Below are positions 63,901 to 64,000 of a stretch of 64,000 nucleotides of DNA, one piece after another (the first letter of the stretch is position 1; each line of letters opens with the position of its first letter). The translations under genes were made by a program, and so were the position numbers. This stretch comes from Novosphingobium fuchskuhlense (GTDB lineage: Bacteria > Pseudomonadota > Alphaproteobacteria > Sphingomonadales > Sphingomonadaceae). Location: assembly GCF_001519075.1 (NCBI RefSeq), contig NZ_KQ954244.1, positions 699,934 through 763,933 on the forward strand. Reading direction: 5' to 3'. The notes below the pieces were generated by a model. It had not been told where the DNA came from, searched no databases, and saw only the letters and a list, made by a program, of their open reading frames with translations.

Positions 63901-64000
63901 GCCGATGGGTGTCGTCGTGATCGGTGGTCTAGCGCTCTCCACGCTGCTGACGCTTCTGCTAGTACCTGCTGGCTTCAGCCTCGCCGACGGGCTCGAGAAG
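60926..64000 (+). CDS. Efflux RND transporter permease subunit, AcrB-type (runs off window end)
   Basis: At least 1025 aa with no stop codon before the edge; family members are about 1030-1050 aa, so only the C-terminus is missing. GGAG at 60914-60917 precedes the ATG. It has the usual TM1 ([20 protein letters not shown]), two large periplasmic loops and TM2-12. The proton-relay aspartates are in TM4: [42 protein letters not shown] marks the second half. The second loop contains an unusual Gly-rich stretch ([12 protein letters not shown]). It is a HAE1-type drug/metabolite pump; the substrate is not predictable. Confidence 0.95.
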   Translation, partial: MNFRNISAWSIRNPVVPIVLFLGLTLAGIVAFMGMKVQDQPDIEFPLVIVTISQPGAAPTEIENQITQRIESAVRTIAGVDTLSSTATEGSSQTMVQFVIGTDINAAVNEVKNAVDQVRGDLPEGILEPQVVKAQTSSEPIAYFAVSADDMTIEQLSWFIDDTVRKRLLSVPGMAEVDRNGGVNREIAVTLDPMRMKAQGITATQINAALRQVNLNAAGGRAEVAGSRQAVRVLGNAASAFELSRTQVGISGGRTVRLSDVADVRDSFSEITSIAKNNGKPVVTFSIARARGESDVSVFDDTVKELAKIEKEQGGRVHFIQLFSSVGYTKDQYKSSMSAMVEGAVLAVIVVFFFLRDWRATIVSAIAIPLSSIPTFWLMSLIGFTLNTMSLLALGLVAGVLVDDAIVEIENIVRHMRMGKSAYQAAIDAADEIGLAVVATTFSIVAVFLPVALMPGVSGQFFKNFGLTVVIAVLFSLLVARMITPMIAAYFLRAHGEADHGKGPWIDRYMQILHWSLDTSGVAAYRERFPRRWFRARLRDHRLWMMGVALGSLAFTVLLFVVIPSQFFPETDGDFSRISVEMVPGTTIEQTERKIDEVLALVKDEPEIDVALERINEGNGRVFLELKRDRARSSIEFERALTPRLQKVADARVSFLNQNGGGPGGGSGRAISVMLSGSDPDLLQKTAQTLVEQMSRLKEVVGPRISADLRRPEIVITPHLDLAASLGVTTQELSQVIRIATQGEIDQNSAKFSLSDRQVPIRVKLPVASRRDLATLQNLPVPTVSGGSVPLSRVASIGFGSGPTSIQRYNQNRRVFVGADLPQGVVKGTADAAIKALPIMKNLPQGVSNAPAGEDRWQQEMLYNFMVALAAGVLLVFSVLVLLYRRFISPLVNMGSLFLAPLGGLLLLLATGQALSLPVFIGILMLFGIVAKNSILLIDFAIEEMAKGTPKLEAIIEAGHKRAQPIVMTTVAMIAGMVPTAVSLGGDAGWRAPMGVVVIGGLALSTLLTLLLVPAGFSLADGLEK

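Overview
The window is chromosomal DNA of an alphaproteobacterium, most likely a member of the Sphingomonadales. The evidence is high GC content, dense gene packing, and the alphaproteobacterial cell-cycle families DUF1465 (RcdA-like), DUF1013 (TrcR) and DUF1153 (SciP). Gene orders such as rpe / heparinase-like / purH and cpoB / tilS / ftsH also fit. I see no phage, insertion sequence, CRISPR array, rRNA or tRNA. It reads as core genome with no obvious horizontally acquired island.

Layout. 1-6.5 kb: a SleB-type cell-wall hydrolase convergent to a minus-strand rpe - heparinase II/III - purH block, then a DUF2141 protein. 5.7-7.7 kb: a sugar-type nucleotidyltransferase resembling CTP:inositol-1-phosphate cytidylyltransferase, with ino1. 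8-14.5 kb: EamA transporter, Old Yellow Enzyme, CoA-ester lyase-like protein, lipoprotein/lipB, membrane protein and MFS transporter. 14.5-18.3 kb: minus-strand run of MBL hydrolase, DUF4230, a small membrane ORF, nadA and a CDP-alcohol phosphatidyltransferase. 18.3-19.7 kb: RcdA-like DUF1465 and two divergent DUF465 genes. 19.8-28.3 kb: ptsP, rodZ-like, cpoB, tilS, ftsH and a quinone oxidoreductase.

28-37 kb: DUF3667 protein, M23 peptidase, hemB, gamma-carbonic anhydrase, DUF167, DUF1275, truncated hemoglobin, and an ATP-dependent ligase with an MBL exonuclease (ligase-associated repair pair). 37-43.6 kb: clpA, DUF1192, quinone oxidoreductase, trcR, and bactofilin with an M23 peptidase. 43.8-51.2 kb: plus-strand series proA, nadD, rsfS, rlmH, EnvC-like, ctpA, dsbB, coq7 and a secreted hypothetical. 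51-58.5 kb: fabI - yihY - dnaJ, pdxH, a cation diffusion facilitator, a serine hydrolase, a small Cys-rich membrane protein and mnmA. 58.6-64 kb: an uncharacterised ORF with sciP, then an RND efflux adaptor and a permease that runs off the end of the window.

Functional threads. Envelope growth and shape: SleB, RodZ-like, CpoB, three LytM/M23 proteins (one with a degenerate active site), bactofilin, CtpA. NAD synthesis: nadA, nadD. Cell cycle and proteolysis: RcdA-like, TrcR, SciP, ClpA, FtsH. The most interesting possibility is a CDP-inositol route: ino1 and the IPCT-like gene are adjacent, and a soluble-substrate-compatible CDP-alcohol phosphotransferase lies 7 kb away. Other notable points are a tilS gene whose only usable upstream start is AUU overlapping the cpoB stop, and several intergenic inverted repeats, one with GANTC sites in both arms. 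Function assignments rest on reading motifs by eye; no database search was run.
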